A DNA stretch of 64,000 bases from assembly GCA_034620365.1 (NCBI GenBank), contig JAQGEQ010000314.1, positions 62,001 to 126,000 of the forward strand, in the 5' to 3' direction. A program made the position numbers and the translations under genes. Of the stretch, positions 52,086-64,000 are shown piece by piece. The notes under the pieces are model-generated. The model did no database searches and was not told where the DNA came from. It saw only the letters and a program-made list of their open reading frames with translations. Every line of letters begins with the position of its first letter. Within the stretch, counting starts at the first letter, position 1. Source of the DNA: Pegea sp. RAD2-039 (Eukaryota; Chordata; Thaliacea; Salpida; Salpidae).

Positions 52086-53180
52086 TTTGCTTCTATTAAT
52101 AAAAGTATTTTGATAACTGTTATAATAATTATGTAATAATAATTATTATTTAAAACTAAATATCAAAGTTCAGTTTTATATTAAAAAGCAAAAAAAACAA
52201 ACTTTGCAGAAACTAAAATAAAATTTTAATATTTAAAATTATCAACTAAAATTATTGAAGATAGAAATTAATGTAATTACAAATTAATAAATTAATAAAA
52301 TAAATGAATAAACGAACTTATGAAATATTATGAAATTATTTAATAATTTCTATAAATGAATATATAGAAATATACCGTTTAAAATCGAAAATACATTATG
52401 AATAATATTATATAAATATTTTCTTAAAATTAAGACAAATTTATAAGGAAAATAAACAACGTTTTTTAATATAGATTATAGAGTGATTGCCTAATTAAGC
52501 AAAAAACTTAGAAATAATTTTGCTTGTTATGAATGCAATTAAAATACAAAATTTTAAAGATTTATAAAACCCCCTAAAGTGTTACTAAAAGTTTAAACAA
52601 AATTTAATTAGCCTTTAAATAAAAAAGAAACAAACAAACTGTTTAAAATACTTTAAAATAATTATTTTTAAAGATTTACTAAATACCTTCATAATTATCA
52701 TAATTTAAATTCAATTTTAACTTAAAAGCTTAGTAAGAAAAACAATTAATTAGTAAAAATGTATTCGATTTTTATTCTAGAAAAAAAATCAGATTACATT
52801 AAAATTATATTCATTTGTTTCAAAGATTTATATTTTTTGATTATTATTCAATATATAGAACTCATGTAACAACAAGCTTAGAGTTTTTGTTTAATATTCG
52901 AATAGTTTTAAGTCAATGTTCTATTTGAATAAGGATTAGAAGTGTTTAAGCGTTGATTTTTGTGAATATATTGATATCAGGATTATAAATGAAAGACGTC
53001 AATATACTGACCAACACCGTATACTTACCTGGTATCAATGCGCAAAATCTTGAGTTTTCATTTCATGGGTTGTGAAGTAGATACTAACTGATCAATGGGT
53101 AAAGAGGTTTTCAGTGTTTGGTCAGAGTGAAAAGGAGCTTTGGCTTTTCTAGCCTATATACGTGAAGACTGTAAAATGTT
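52086..53180. other. AT-rich upstream region of the SLC19 gene
   Basis: About 1.1 kb containing the presumed SLC19 promoter. No exon, array or clear motif was seen. Confidence 0.4.
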
Positions 53181-53512
53181 TATTCATTACAATAAATGTG
53201 AAGGAGGGTGCCTGAAGAGAGCACTTCTCGCTAACACATTCTCACAAATAACAACTTTTAAGTTAAAAATATAGAAAGCAAATGATGTAACACATGGCAT
53301 TTCAGTAGTCCTCAAAACATATAACAATGAACAATTACATAAAATGTTAAAAATATAAGAAAAGAGAAAAATTCACAGTTTAGAAATGACAATGTTGGTA
53401 ATGTTATAAAGGTTCAACTTCTGCTTGAACAACGCGAGTGATTCTGATTCGTTAAAAAGATGTAATGTGTGTCGTCTGAGTTGATATAACTTGAGAGAAG
53501 GACTAATGGAAA
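53181..53512 (-). mobile_element. LINE-B 3' fragment, minus strand
   Basis: Reverse-complement copy. The right part matches the end of the LINE-B coding region (AGACGACACACATTACATCT and AATCACTCGCGTTGTTCAAG), but about 90 bp present at 13060-13150 between these blocks is missing. The left part is the standard tail (CACCCTCCTTCACATTTATT). It is similar in extent to the fragment at 21632-21885. Confidence 0.88.
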
Positions 53513-56500
53513 ATGTTTATTAAACTAACATTGATGACAAGTTTAAAAAGATAGAAAGAGGTACTTAAAATAAAGTCCAAACTCATACGCTGATGTGAAA
53601 ATGAACTTAAAAGATACAAACTAAAAAAGTAAATTTCTTCAACAACAAACAACATTCTCTAAAATTAGATCCCAAATTGAAAGCTTGCAAAAAAAACTGT
53701 AAAATCTCTCAGAGTATAAACCTTTAATACTTCAAATAGATCTAGCTTGCAATGGAATTTTATAAAATCAGCCAACAGTAAAGCAGGTCAGATGAAAGAT
53801 GATAAATTATTCCAACATCTTATAAATCTAGTCCAATGACGGTTTTGTTGGTATATCTGAAGTGTGTTACAGAAAATTATTTTACCGTATACGTAAATGT
53901 CATTCGAAGGCAAGTTCACTCGCTTATGTTTCTCTGTATGCTCTATAGTCGAGTTCATTGTTACTTACCGCTGTTGTTAATTGAATAAAGCTTTCTTAGC
54001 TTTTATATTACATCCTGTAGTCTCAAGCCTTCTTAGCTTTCTGAGCTTTTTTGTGTGAAATAAATCCAATTAATCTAATAACACCCAAAGAACTAGTTCA
54101 ATCATGTTACCATGGTTTGCCACTACAGTAAATGGTTTGCTGGTTATCAAACTATTATAAAAATATCCTTAAGTATAAACACTTAGTTTACTTTCAGTGT
54201 TTTATTGCAATTCAGTAATCAATTTAAACCAATACAATTTTGATCACGATTTCTTAAGTTGTAACTTTTGTCTGATCAATTTCTATAGAAACTTATATTA
54301 AGTTGAAATCATTTAATGTTGAACTAATTTTTAATCTTTAAAAGAGCTTTATTCAATTGTAAAAGGCAACGACAGAACGAACTTTGGAATAATAATTTGG
54401 CAACACATTTACATAAGCGGTAAGATACTCTTCTGATTAAATAAGGATTTAAAATAAAGCCAAATTTGATCGAGAATCCAACAATTTGAAATGGATACTA
54501 ATAGCTGGCATGAACTTTTAATGTTTTGTATTTAACTTTATTTTTTTAATACAAATCTTATTTACCTTCAAACTACTTTACTATTGATGCTTGTAGCACC
54601 AATATTTGATTAGTTATCAGACAAATAACGCAAGTGACCTTTGAACTGTAGTTATAACTTTCTTGTATACTTTTAATAACTCCAAATCTTGTGATATTCT
54701 CAACACAGAACCCACTGGGCGTTCGTTTTGGTTGAGTATGTCTGCTACTTTAGCAGTACATTCAATCGTAATGACATCATATTAACTTCGATATCTTTCA
54801 AAAGTCCCATTTCTCTCTGCAATGATTCTACATCAGCTGGAAGTTTCATCTAAGGTCTCGCGCTCCAGAATCCCGCTTCACTTGATTTCTTCTCGTAACC
54901 TTGGAAACAAACTTCTTCTACTCCATGTTTTTAGATCCCTTTAAAGTCATTTTTGTCTCCAATAAATTTGAGAAAATTTTTAAAACAAAGTCACTGGTTT
55001 GCTTCAAATAATGAGATTTTGAAAACTTTTTTTTTATTATTAAGCTTTGAAATACTAGAACTCAGCTTCTTACTTCAAATGAGATCACGTTAGTACCTCC
55101 AGCCTAAAAAGTTTCTTGTCTCTGGTCAGATTACTTCAATCAATTGTATCGAAAAATTATTCCCTCTGTAATCAATCTATTTAATCACTCGATAGCCTTT
55201 CATTGAATACTCCTAGAACTCCCTGAATCTTCTACTATTTATTAATCTTTTGGTTTTTAGGACTTGTTTGCAAGCTTGTGCCTTGACGCAGATATATTTT
55301 ACTCGAATAATTTTCATCTCAAACACCTATATGTTACTCAAAAAAACGTTTCTAAGAAATACTTTAATGTAGAAGTACTGCTTCTTTAACAACTGCGAAA
55401 TCTACTTAAAAACAATCAGTCCATTTACAACTTGAATTTATTTCTAGCTCTCTGTGATCTTTCAGTTTTGAACAAATCTTCGACTTATAAGGACTTTTTG
55501 ACGTTTTATAGGTTTACTTCAGGTACTTGGCTAGTAATTACTCTCATTTCATCTACTTCATTGCTTCTTGAAAACTTTGTTCTCAGGGCGACACACTAAC
55601 CTCTCTTTTCATATTGATATAATTCCACATTTTGCAAACTCATCAAGTTTGCTATCTCCATCCTGTAAACGATCCTTTACTGCTACTTCTTCATCCTTTA
55701 CTTCCCTTCAATTGAATTCAACAACTTCTACTGACAAGACACTACTGAAGAACATATCAATGAAACTTCTCGCCTATAGGAGCTTCCATCATAAAATTAA
55801 ATTAGCATTTGTCGAGAGGTTCTAAAGTGGCCGAAACATTTTCTGGTGACAAGTTTGATTTGTTTCTCTTTTGACATTTTTTTACATGCAACCGTTCCTA
55901 CTTCTCATCAACCTCTTTTAAAAGAATTAAAGAACTGATAGAAAGTTAAGAAGTGATCCACTGCTGATGGATAATTCCAACCTAAAAGTAGCCTACATAA
56001 AAAAGTAGTTGACAAATTTGTATAATATCAAAGAAAAAGCTTTCTAACAAGTCTGTTTCCCTAAAAATATATCGAAGTGATAACAACTCATTTACAAAAT
56101 CATATTCGAAAATGTCCATAACACAAACAGCAACCAATATCATCCAAATAACTTCAGACTATAAATTGGTCTTTTCGAATATAGAGGTTGAAGTTTACTA
56201 ATAGAATGAATTCATTACAAGTTGCTATCTATTGATGTTGGACAGACTTTTTAATGAGATAAGTTTTTGGTAGCAGAAACCCTTTGTCTTTACAATTAAA
56301 AACAATTTGAATAAGAAGATAAGTTATCTACAAACTTGCTTAGAATAAAGTATCTTAAAGATTGATAAAACTGTTTTTTGTTGTTGTTGAAAAACTTATA
56401 TTAAAAGTTAACTAATTAGAAAAAACTTTATTGTTGAAAAGGTTTTTATGTTTGTTTCTTCTACTTTTTACTCTTAGAAAGTGAAATTGTTTTTAAAATC

Positions 56501-56840
56501 TTTTAACTTTTAATTTTTAGTAAAAGACTTATAAAGCTATTTTGCAGTTTAAAAAATTGAGTTTGGAATCACTTTTCCATTTTCTTGATTTTTAATAAAA
56601 TTTAAAACATAAGAAATTGTCACAAGATTTTTTGTTAATTTTTTATTTTATTTTAAGAAGTAAAAAAGATACTATTGAGAATAAATGTTAGCGAAAAATA
56701 TTATTTTGATTTTACAAAAGAATAATTAGTTTAAAAACTAAAAAAACTAAACTTACTTACATTAATTCAATTAATTTATTATATTACAAATAATATTTGA
56801 ATACAACAGTGTTTCCAGTTAAAAAATCTTAAAAAGACTT
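53513..56840. other. less AT-rich stretch, probably a very degraded retroelement
   Basis: About 3.3 kb with visibly more G+C and longer repeat-free text than the deserts, but no intact gene. On the minus strand at about 54640-54790 a short frame contains DILNQNERPV, reminiscent of the RNase H block (LNQNGRPVAFxSRTL) of Ty3/gypsy-type retrotransposons. I cannot confirm this and found no neighbouring integrase or protease block. A LTR-like string with AATAAAGC lies near 53985. Treat it as unclassified. Confidence 0.3.
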
Positions 56841-58186
56841 TTATTTCAGTGAAGTTTCAATAGAGTTTTCAGGTTCAAGTTCGTTTAATTCTTTTTGACT
56901 CGCTTCATCATTATTGACTCTCATTTGTAAGGGAACAAAGGAACTGGTTCCAACAGCTTCAATCAAAGACTCATCAATCAATCCCATATTTCGTTTAAAA
57001 CAGCAAACTTTACTGGAAAGACATCAAATATTTGTTTATCATTTAAAAAAGGTAATTTCTTCTAATAATAAAATAATAAAATTTGTAATTAGTTTAAAGA
57101 TTAATTGATTTTTATTGGTTAATAACGTTGCACAGTATTCAAATTTTATTTGTTTGAAATTTTTAATTTTTTTTTAGTATTAGGTTTTAAAGATTTTCAA
57201 TTTAAATTATTAATTCTAAATATTGTTCAAATAATTTATCAAATAAACCAACCCTTTGAAAAATATACCAGTAATGAAAAAAAATGAACCAACTAATAAA
57301 ACCATTACACCAAAACTGATGAAAACACTGGTCTGATGGTCATAGTGAACTGGAAAAAAAGTTTTTTTAGTTTGTTGTCATAGTTTTTACTAATTAATGT
57401 TTACACTCTGATAATTTTAAATATAGAATAATGTTAACTTTTCAAAAGCATCAAAACAATTAGGAATTTTTTAAAAAAAATTTTCTGCTTTGTTTTACAG
57501 AAAAATAAAAAGAAATAAGAATGTAAAAATTGGAAAAAAAAACTTTATATAAAATAGAAACATTTAATTGAAAGACTAATTTGGATTTTTTCATATAATT
57601 TCTTTAAAAAATGAGAAAGTAATATTGACAATAATTAGTCATTAAGACACATTCAAACGATTGAATATTTAAATATGTAAATTGTATCTTCGGGTAATTC
57701 ATATAATAATAAATTGCTAATAACTTACAATAGAATAAGTCATTTGATATAGTATAACAAGTCACATATTAAATCATAAAAAGTTTAATCATAAAACTTT
57801 AGATATTTTCAAGTTACCTGGACATTTTGCTACACATTCATCATAGTTGATTCCTATTTGGAAAGTTTCATTAATTTCTAATTTATGTTTCAATAAACAC
57901 CAACTCCTATTTCCAATCATTTGTATACAACTTTTATGCGTTTTATTCTCATATATGAATTCAGATGAACACACTTTCTTTGAAATTGTACAGATTTTTT
58001 TTGTTTCTAGCAAAATAAATTGATAAAATCATAAAAAGTCTTTTTTTCGTCTAAACTTTTAATTTTCAAATTTATAAAAGGTTTTTAGTAATAAATAGTA
58101 GAATTTTTAGTACCTGAATTTACGGATGTAGAATTGATAAAGATCAGAAAACTTGAACAAACATATAAAAAAAATATAAACTTCAT
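56841..58186 (-). CDS. small type I membrane protein with an FN2/kringle-like ectodomain
   Basis: Four exons (58114-58186, 57818-58006, 57253-57349, 56841-57012) sum to 177 codons in frame, giving 176 residues. Signal peptide MKFIFFLYVCSSFLIFINS. The ectodomain (about residues 25-88) has six cysteines in the order KICTISKKVC, HKSCIQMIGNRSWCLLKH, YDECVAKC. The C-x-F-x-Y-x-x-K...SC...G...WC spacing resembles the fibronectin type II/kringle-like fold (FN2: CxFPFxYxGKxYxxCTxxG...WC). One TM span follows (VFISFGVMVLLVGSFFFITG), then a cytoplasmic tail of about 55 residues with KVCCFKRN next to the membrane (possible palmitoylation) and a Glu-rich end (KELNELEPENSIETSLK). Function unknown; the fold would suggest carbohydrate, collagen or protein binding. 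The exon 3 donor (GTTGGT) is the weakest point. Confidence 0.7.
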
Positions 58187-60661
58187 AACTATTTAAAATA
58201 CTTTTAATTTTATAAAAAGTTAAAATTTCCCAAAATTCTGTAAAAAAAATTGAATATTCCTTAATAAAGAAAAAATGAAAATATAAAAAAATATAAATTA
58301 AGTTTATAAAAAATACTGGAAAATTTTCGTTTTGAAACCTCTAAAAGACGCAGTTCAAAATATTTATTTTATAAAGAACTTATTAAATACAAGTTTCAAT
58401 AAACCAGTCAATTCTTACCTTGGTTACAAAAACTTTATTATTAAAAATGAGTTAATAATACTCACTGTTACGATACTTATAAGAAATTAATTTCGTTTTT
58501 TAAATGATTAAAAAAGTGACAAAAGCTGCTTCAGGAAATCACGTGAATCTCAACCCACTGCTCAAGAAGATTTTCTGAATAAACTGATGAAATAGTAAAC
58601 AATATTTTTATAGTTGTAATCAGAATTTGGAGATATTTTAGAAATTGTAGAAATTCGAAGCATACTGAATAAACAGGTAAGTTTTTTATAGTTTTATAAA
58701 CTTTATTAATCCGAAAAAATTCTTCCTACACACATTTTTATCTGTTATTTATTTCGAGGTCAATTTTTTTAGGATATTTTTATCAACAATTATTATTTCA
58801 AAAAGTTTTTTGTTTGTAGGAAACAAATCTTTAAAAAGTTGTTTGTGAGGTTATTGAAAACTTGTAGAAGCAGTTAGAAAATGATAAACTAAAATTTTAA
58901 GAATTTGTATTTACAAATTTGGTGATATCACTGTCTTATAGGACTTTGTATGAAAGAGTAAGCGATTTTATAGATATATTTATGTTTAAAAAGTCTTATA
59001 GATCATACTACAAGACAGAGTGAATCTGATAGAGTGACAAATTTTATTCTTACATAGGACTCAATCCTTGTTGCTAAGGTAACCATAATTTTCTTTCTCC
59101 AAACACGAATCATAAACCTTTTCTGGGTCACTGAAGTAACATTAAAAGATTTTAAAAGTAAGTTAGAAAGATACATTTAAATTTTGACTTTAAAATTATA
59201 TTTTTAAAATTATATTTCAGAAGTTAATTTTAAAAATTGTAAAAAAATCGTTTTCTTGTGATAATTAGTTTTGGTTTTAGCTGAATACTACAAATGGCTA
59301 CAATTATGCATATGACTCATATTGTCATACAGCAAATAACTTGATGAATAAACTGATAAATCATAAGATTTGTTTAAATTGTTTCAAAGCCAATATTATC
59401 GCAAAAATTTAACATTTTAATTTTTAGTTTTCTCTAAATCTTAAAGTGAATAAAAAGTAAAATATTTGTAGAGAACTTTTCTAAATTCTAAATTTAAATT
59501 TCTACTTTTCTAATCTTCAAAAGTTTATTAAAATCTTTTTGCTTTATTCCTTAATAACTTAAAATTCATTAAAAATTATTTTAATTTATATTTTCACATA
59601 AGCATCTATTCAACAACAGCTTCTACTATGGAACTTTAGTGTCTCTTCTATCATTTGCTGAAAATTTGTAGCTCTTGAGCTTCATCTAGCGGCCAATCAA
59701 AATTTGTACAAAAACTAATGACGCAGACTCATTTACTTAACTTTTATAAATTTGCTTTTTAGTATCACAATATTTTAATTTTTGAATATTTGCTTGTCTT
59801 TTTCGACTGATGAGGGTAATTCCCTTTCCTAGAACTGTTTACTTTTTCTTATTTTATCAAAATAACAAAAAGTTTGTTTTTTAAAAAGCTTTTATTGATA
59901 TAAACTTAATTAAATTAATAGAACTTGTTCACTAGCTAACTTCTTCACACGAAATTTGTTCAATAATCGTTAATTTCTTCGCTAAGTTAATCATAGATAA
60001 TTTTGACATCAATTCGACAAATTATTAACTGATTTAGTTACATTTAACATTAATTACAACAACTTGTGATTCCAGGCAAGCTAACGAAAAATTCTTTTTA
60101 TTTTAAATTATCGTTTAAAATTGTATCTATAGTTTCAAATATTAAGTAACTATTCTCTGAAATATTTGCGATTTTGAAACATTCGTTTTTTTGAGCTTAC
60201 TAATATTTGAGGTTTAGTAAAAGCAAGTGTTTTGAAAGCTAAATTAAGTTTGTTAATTGATAAAAAAGTTTTAGAATAATCTTTACTTTTATATTTGTTT
60301 GTAAAAGTGGTTTGACAAAAGGTTGTTGGATTTTTTTCCACTATTATTTTTACAATTGAAAAAATAAAATTAGAAAGCTTTCTTGAGATAGTTACAATAG
60401 TGTAAGTTATTGTTAACTCAAACAAAATATTTTTCTTTTCTTATTTCTTTAAAATAAACTGTTCTTCAGAGGAAGCTTTATACAGTTTCTGTGATTAGCT
60501 GAAAGAATATAACATCAGATTTGTTTTTATATTTTTTAAAATGTTACAATTTATGTATTATTGAATTTATTTAAATATTAGTTTGAAATATGCTTAAAAA
60601 AAAGCTTATCTTTGATGCTTATAAAATTATTATTTATTTTAAGAATTAGTTCTTCTATAAA
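58187..60661. other. AT-rich intergenic region
   Basis: About 2.5 kb. A good donor-like site, AACAG|GTAAG, lies near 58675 and could mark an untranslated first exon of a plus-strand gene, but no partner is proven. No protein-like exon, RNA gene or array was seen. Confidence 0.35.
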
Positions 60662-60876
60662 ATGGAAAGTTTAGAAGTGAAAAATCTTTCACTTTCTCGG
60701 TATACATCTATAAGTAAGTTCAAATACCATCTAGTTTCTTTAAATAATTTAATTCTTTTATAATTTAAAATCTATTTTTAGAAAATGAATCTTTAAAAAA
60801 AGAGAATAAAGAATCTCTAAATGAAGACACTTTACTAACAACAAAAGATTTTGAGTTAGACAATTTAGAAAGTTAA
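60662..60876 (+). CDS. possible small two-exon gene, charged peptide
   Basis: Exon 60662-60713 (MESLEVKNLSLSRYTSI) has a perfect GTAAGTT donor. Exon 60782-60876, after CTATTTTTAG, continues in frame (KNESLKKENKESLNEDTLL) to TAA, giving 48 residues. A further open stretch at about 60910-61010 is strongly helical and charged (TELKKIAIQHKRMLKQEM, then KKHREQIQRDRHDLIQ) and looks coding, but I could not find a donor that brings it into frame. Either the model is wrong, the gene is broken, or these are two pieces. I do not recognise the protein. Confidence 0.3.
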
Positions 60877-62262
60877 AATAAATATTTCAAATAAAATATC
60901 TATTGTAGAACTGAGCTTAAAAAGATTGCGATTCAACACAAGCGTATGTTAAAGCAAGAGATGAAAAAACATCGCGAGCAAATTCAAAGAGACAGACATG
61001 ATTTGATTCAAGTATTTTTCATATTTATATAATAAGAAATAAAGATTATATCAGTTTCAAATATTATTGTTAAAATATTTCAAAAGCTACTTTACTGTAA
61101 CCACCTCAAAATTGTTATCCTTTTTAAAAAAAATTATTTTTGTTTGCTTAGGTTAATATATAAAGTTTTGTAATAAAGTGAATCTTGAAAAAGAGTTTAG
61201 ACCCATAAATTAGAATAAATAACTTCTTTTAAAGACTTAAATATTTTAGCTAACTTAGTATACCTTCAAATGTTTAAGTAAACTGTTTTATACAATTAAA
61301 CCGATTTTAGAAAATTATAATTTTGTTACAGAAACTGAAAAGAATTTCTTTGAATAGAAAATCTTTCAACTAAATACAGATTTGTAAGTTAAAATATTCT
61401 TTCTGTAGTTCAGTTTATGTTACAAATATAAGTTTTTAAATTCTTATAAATTTTCTGCAACATATTTTATAAAAACTTTTTATAGTTTTTTTATTTCAGA
61501 AAATTTAAGTATAAATGGAAATAAACTTTTTTAAATGTTTTTTTTTTTTCGAAAATAAACCAAAAATTCGACTATTTCTATTAATTATTATAGTTTGTTT
61601 TGAAACATTTTGTTTATCTACGATTAAAGTAAATATTAAAAACTGTTTTCAAATTTACTTTTGAATATTTAAACATTTCTTTAACATTTTTTGAGTAAAA
61701 AAATAAATAAATAATAATTAGATAAAATTACATCTTTAGATATAAATATATATTTGAAATAAATGAATTTTGTAAATCTATTTTTTAACTTGAAAATTAT
61801 TTTTAAAAATATAATTGGAAACATTTATTTACAGTTTATACACAAATTAGAATTGCTGCATAAAAACTAGTTTGTTATTTCTACTTTAATCTAGTAGATA
61901 AGATTTAGTTAACTATTAAGTATTTATGAGGTTTTAGTAAACAAAAAATTAACTTTCAACTTAAAATGTCGATTATTAAAAAAGAAAAAAAAAACAATTT
62001 TTGAGTTTATTCAAAAGATGATGAAAGAAATCACTTGAAAGATATGATTTTCGGATTTTAGCTTTTCATTGATTGCAATATTTCGTTAAAAAATATAAAA
62101 ATTGATTTAGAAAATTTGAAATATCAGCACATTGAAAAGTAGTGTAATGAAAGGAAGATTTAGATAGCATCTCAGCAAACCATTTTCTATTAAATTAACA
62201 AAAGATAATATCAAAAGACAATTCCTAAAATTTTTAGAAATTGTATTAAGAGGTTGATAAAC
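60877..62262. other. AT-rich region between convergent genes
   Basis: Holds the unplaced helical open stretch near 60910-61010. It also has an isolated hydrophobic open stretch starting at ATG 61515 and ending at a GTAAAT donor near 61630, which I could not connect to other exons. Otherwise featureless AT-rich DNA. Confidence 0.35.
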
Positions 62263-63739
62263 TCAGCATCGATGTTCGGATACTTCTTCCCCTGATACTT
62301 TTAATCGCTTGTACGAAATAACAATCATTAACTAAAAAATTCAAAATTTCAGCAAACAAATTATTCTAAAAATCAATTACTAACCACTATTATAAAACAT
62401 GTTGCCACATCTACAGATACAAGAGTTACTATGTTGTCAAGAGGTAATGATGATGCCCATAAAGGTCCTAGAATCTGACCTATTCCTCTTATACTTATTC
62501 TAATGCCTTGATTAAAAGCTGGAGACAGAACAGTTTACAAATAAAAGGTTAAAGATCAGATATAATTGTTATCTACAGATCAAAACTTGTTTGTTTTATA
62601 AATAGATTGTAGATAAATAAAATACTAGAATTGCAAGCATTTTGAGAAGTAGAAAAAAATTTAAGTAAAAATCTTAAACAGTTTGTTTATTACTAAAATA
62701 TTCAAACTTTTACATGAGCGTTTACTACAAAATAAAAGTTTAAAATCAAATCAAAATTCTACAATAGAATTAGATTTTGATATAGAAATACTTCTGTTGA
62801 AGATTACCTTGAGTTTCTGAATTTGTAACTTTTGAAAACAAAGAAATCTGCGGCGCAAATAGAAATGGAAGAGTGAAAATAAAACAGAGAGATTGAATAA
62901 AAAATGCGACTAAAACCCAAGTTTCTCCTGCAAAGAAAATTGCAAAAATATTTCAACAAATAAATGCTTTGTGGTTATTGTTGTGCAATCTTTTCAAAAG
63001 CTTTCAGACTATCACAATTAAGAACATTTAATGTAATTATGATGAGCTTATTGAAAATTTAGTATTCTTACCTTGAGCAGCTAGAAATGAATAATGTAAA
63101 ATTGGAACCAAAATAGCTAGAAAAATTAAACAAGAAATATATCCAACTAACAACATAGCTCGATCAGATACAGATTTGCTTAATTTGGCCATTATAGCAA
63201 AAGAGATCATGACCTGAAAAAGTAAGAATTCCATAAAAGTTAAATTATTTCAGCTTGTTGTTTGCTTAAATTAAAAAGTTGTTAATTTACAAATCAGAAA
63301 AATACAAAATCATGAAGTAAATGTGATAAATATTTGAGAAATCAACACACATCAACACCAGCGCCAACAAAGTACAAACTGTTTTGTAAAGTTGACCAGT
63401 TAAACAGTCTTTTAGTCAAAGGAGTTATCAGAGTTTCTATTCCAGTTTGAATAAACATGATGAAGAACGTGGAAGCCAAACATACAATCACTTCCTCTCG
63501 GAAAAGGTCTAGACACAAAAAAATTAGAGTTTTTGAAATTAGTTGCTCAGCTTACCTGTGAAGATGTTTCTCCAGTTTTGTACATCATCATTGGAGACAT
63601 CTTCATCACTAACTGTTTGATAGTTTTTGTGATCAGCATTAAGTAACGACTTATGCTGTTCATCTAATTTTGTGTCTTCTTCTTTAAACAAAACCAATAA
63701 AAGTAGAGAATAAATTGTCCAAATAATCGCCATCAAAAA
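62263..63739 (-). CDS. CLN7/MFSD8-like major facilitator, 3' part (5' end outside window)
   Basis: Six exons in frame: 63556-63739, 63351-63508, 63072-63213, 62808-62927, 62385-62518, 62263-62331 (269 codons including the TGA stop). The first visible exon starts inside the protein with a membrane span (MAIIWTIYSLLLLVLF) and a charged central loop (DEQHKSLLNADHKN, DEDVSNDDVQNW). It continues with REEVIVCLASTFFIMFIQTG, ETLITPLTKRLFNWS, PQISLFSKVTNSETQ, AFNQGIRISIRGIGQILGPL and ends YKRLKVSGEEVSEHRC. The loop-then-six-span layout and the FSKVT..TQAxNQGIRR..ILGPLWA block fit the C-terminal half of lysosomal MFSD8/CLN7-type carriers (chloride channel/transporter, Batten disease in human). The closest alternative is another lysosomal MFS subfamily. 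The upstream exons lie beyond the tandem repeat at the window's right edge. Confidence 0.65.
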
Positions 63740-63784
63740 CTAGAAATAAAAAAATAATAAAGAGAGTATTTTTTAAGAATATAA

Positions 63785-64000
63785 ACTACAACAAGCGAGT
63801 CCTCAGCACCTTAAGTCACAAAACACAAGATTTGCTTGTAAGACAAGTTATTATTGACTTGGTGTTGCTAGTCGAGGAGTTTGTACAAGTCAAGGTGTTA
63901 GAAGCAAGTGAGTCTTCAGCACCTTCAACCACCAAACACAAGATTTGTTTGTAAGACAAGTCATTATTGACTTGGTGTTGGTGGTCGAGGAGTTTTTACA
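63785..64000. repeat. ~112-bp tandem repeat, right end (inverted relative to left end)
   Basis: Two copies of the unit that also opens the window, here as reverse complement: GGTGCTGAAGACT... at the left appears here as AGTCTTCAGCACC. The copies start near 63774 and 63885 (period about 112). The array runs off the right edge and sits within an intron of the MFSD8-like gene or upstream of its visible part. Confidence 0.85.

Noticed and set aside
55568..55825. 85-codon plus-strand Ser/Thr-rich open frame
   Set aside because: No recognisable domain; lies in the degraded block where neither strand keeps a long frame.
58504..58578. 24-codon open frame MIKKVTKAASGNHVNLNPLL
   Set aside because: Short and isolated, no splice partner, although its composition is coding-like; not enough to call.
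61515..61630. Hydrophobic open stretch with ATG and a GTAAAT donor-like end
   Set aside because: Could be a first exon with a membrane span, but no acceptor or following exon was found before the opposite-strand MFSD8-like gene.

Overview
This window is nuclear DNA from an animal. It is very AT-rich (my impression is roughly 70-75% A+T, not computed). Genes have GT-AG introns, polypyrimidine/TTTTAG or TTTTCAG acceptors and standard stop codons, and they include metazoan families: PAS kinase, a CD164-type sialomucin, TMEM138, a class A GPCR, an SLC19 vitamin carrier and a CLN7-like transporter. TMEM138 is a ciliary-membrane gene missing from animals that lost motile or complex cilia, so I infer a ciliated invertebrate. 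I cannot place the phylum. Decayed non-LTR retrotransposons of at least two families are scattered on both strands.

Layout, left to right. Positions 1-215 hold a ~108-bp tandem repeat; its inverted copy closes the window at 63785-64000. A 5'-truncated LINE (613-1758, minus) is followed by an 18-bp minisatellite (1777-2909). A complete 16-exon PAS-domain kinase gene (PASK, 3009-6230, minus) follows, then a 16-bp minisatellite, a CD164-like mucin (6924-7502, minus) and TMEM138 (9929-10584, plus). A second LINE family has its longest copy at 10830-13355. Next come a small two-exon gene for a putative PIP-box protein (13741-14481, plus), a NUDT19-type Nudix gene (15813-19835, minus) with a 1.6-kb 13-bp minisatellite in intron 1, a membrane protein joining a three-finger ectodomain to an FN3 domain (21236-23831, plus), an orphan rhodopsin-family GPCR (24947-27179, plus) and an intronless very-long-chain acyl-CoA dehydrogenase (28822-30747, plus). 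After a gene-poor AT desert with another LINE copy (34240-35014, plus) lie a two-finger C2H2 gene (40705-43538, minus), a second desert, an SLC19 carrier (50032-52085, minus), an old degraded element, an FN2/kringle-like membrane protein (56841-58186, minus) and the 3' part of a CLN7/MFSD8-like transporter (62263-63739, minus).

I see no operon or pathway cluster. The genes share broad themes (lipid and CoA metabolism: NUDT19, VLCAD; nutrient sensing and transport: PASK, SLC19; lysosome: CD164, MFSD8), but nothing suggests co-regulation. The exon models for eight multi-exon genes were assembled by hand and each closes in frame from start to stop; MFSD8 is 5'-incomplete.

The most striking feature is in PASK. 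About 48 perfect copies of the palindrome TGACGTCA (the CRE/ATF site) lie in 3.2 kb, against about five elsewhere in the window. All 15 of its 49-63-nt introns carry or overlap at least one copy. About as many copies lie in exons, read in two frames (as Asp-Val-Thr/Ile and as Met-Thr-Ser-Ser), including inside the kinase domain. I know of no described element that behaves this way.
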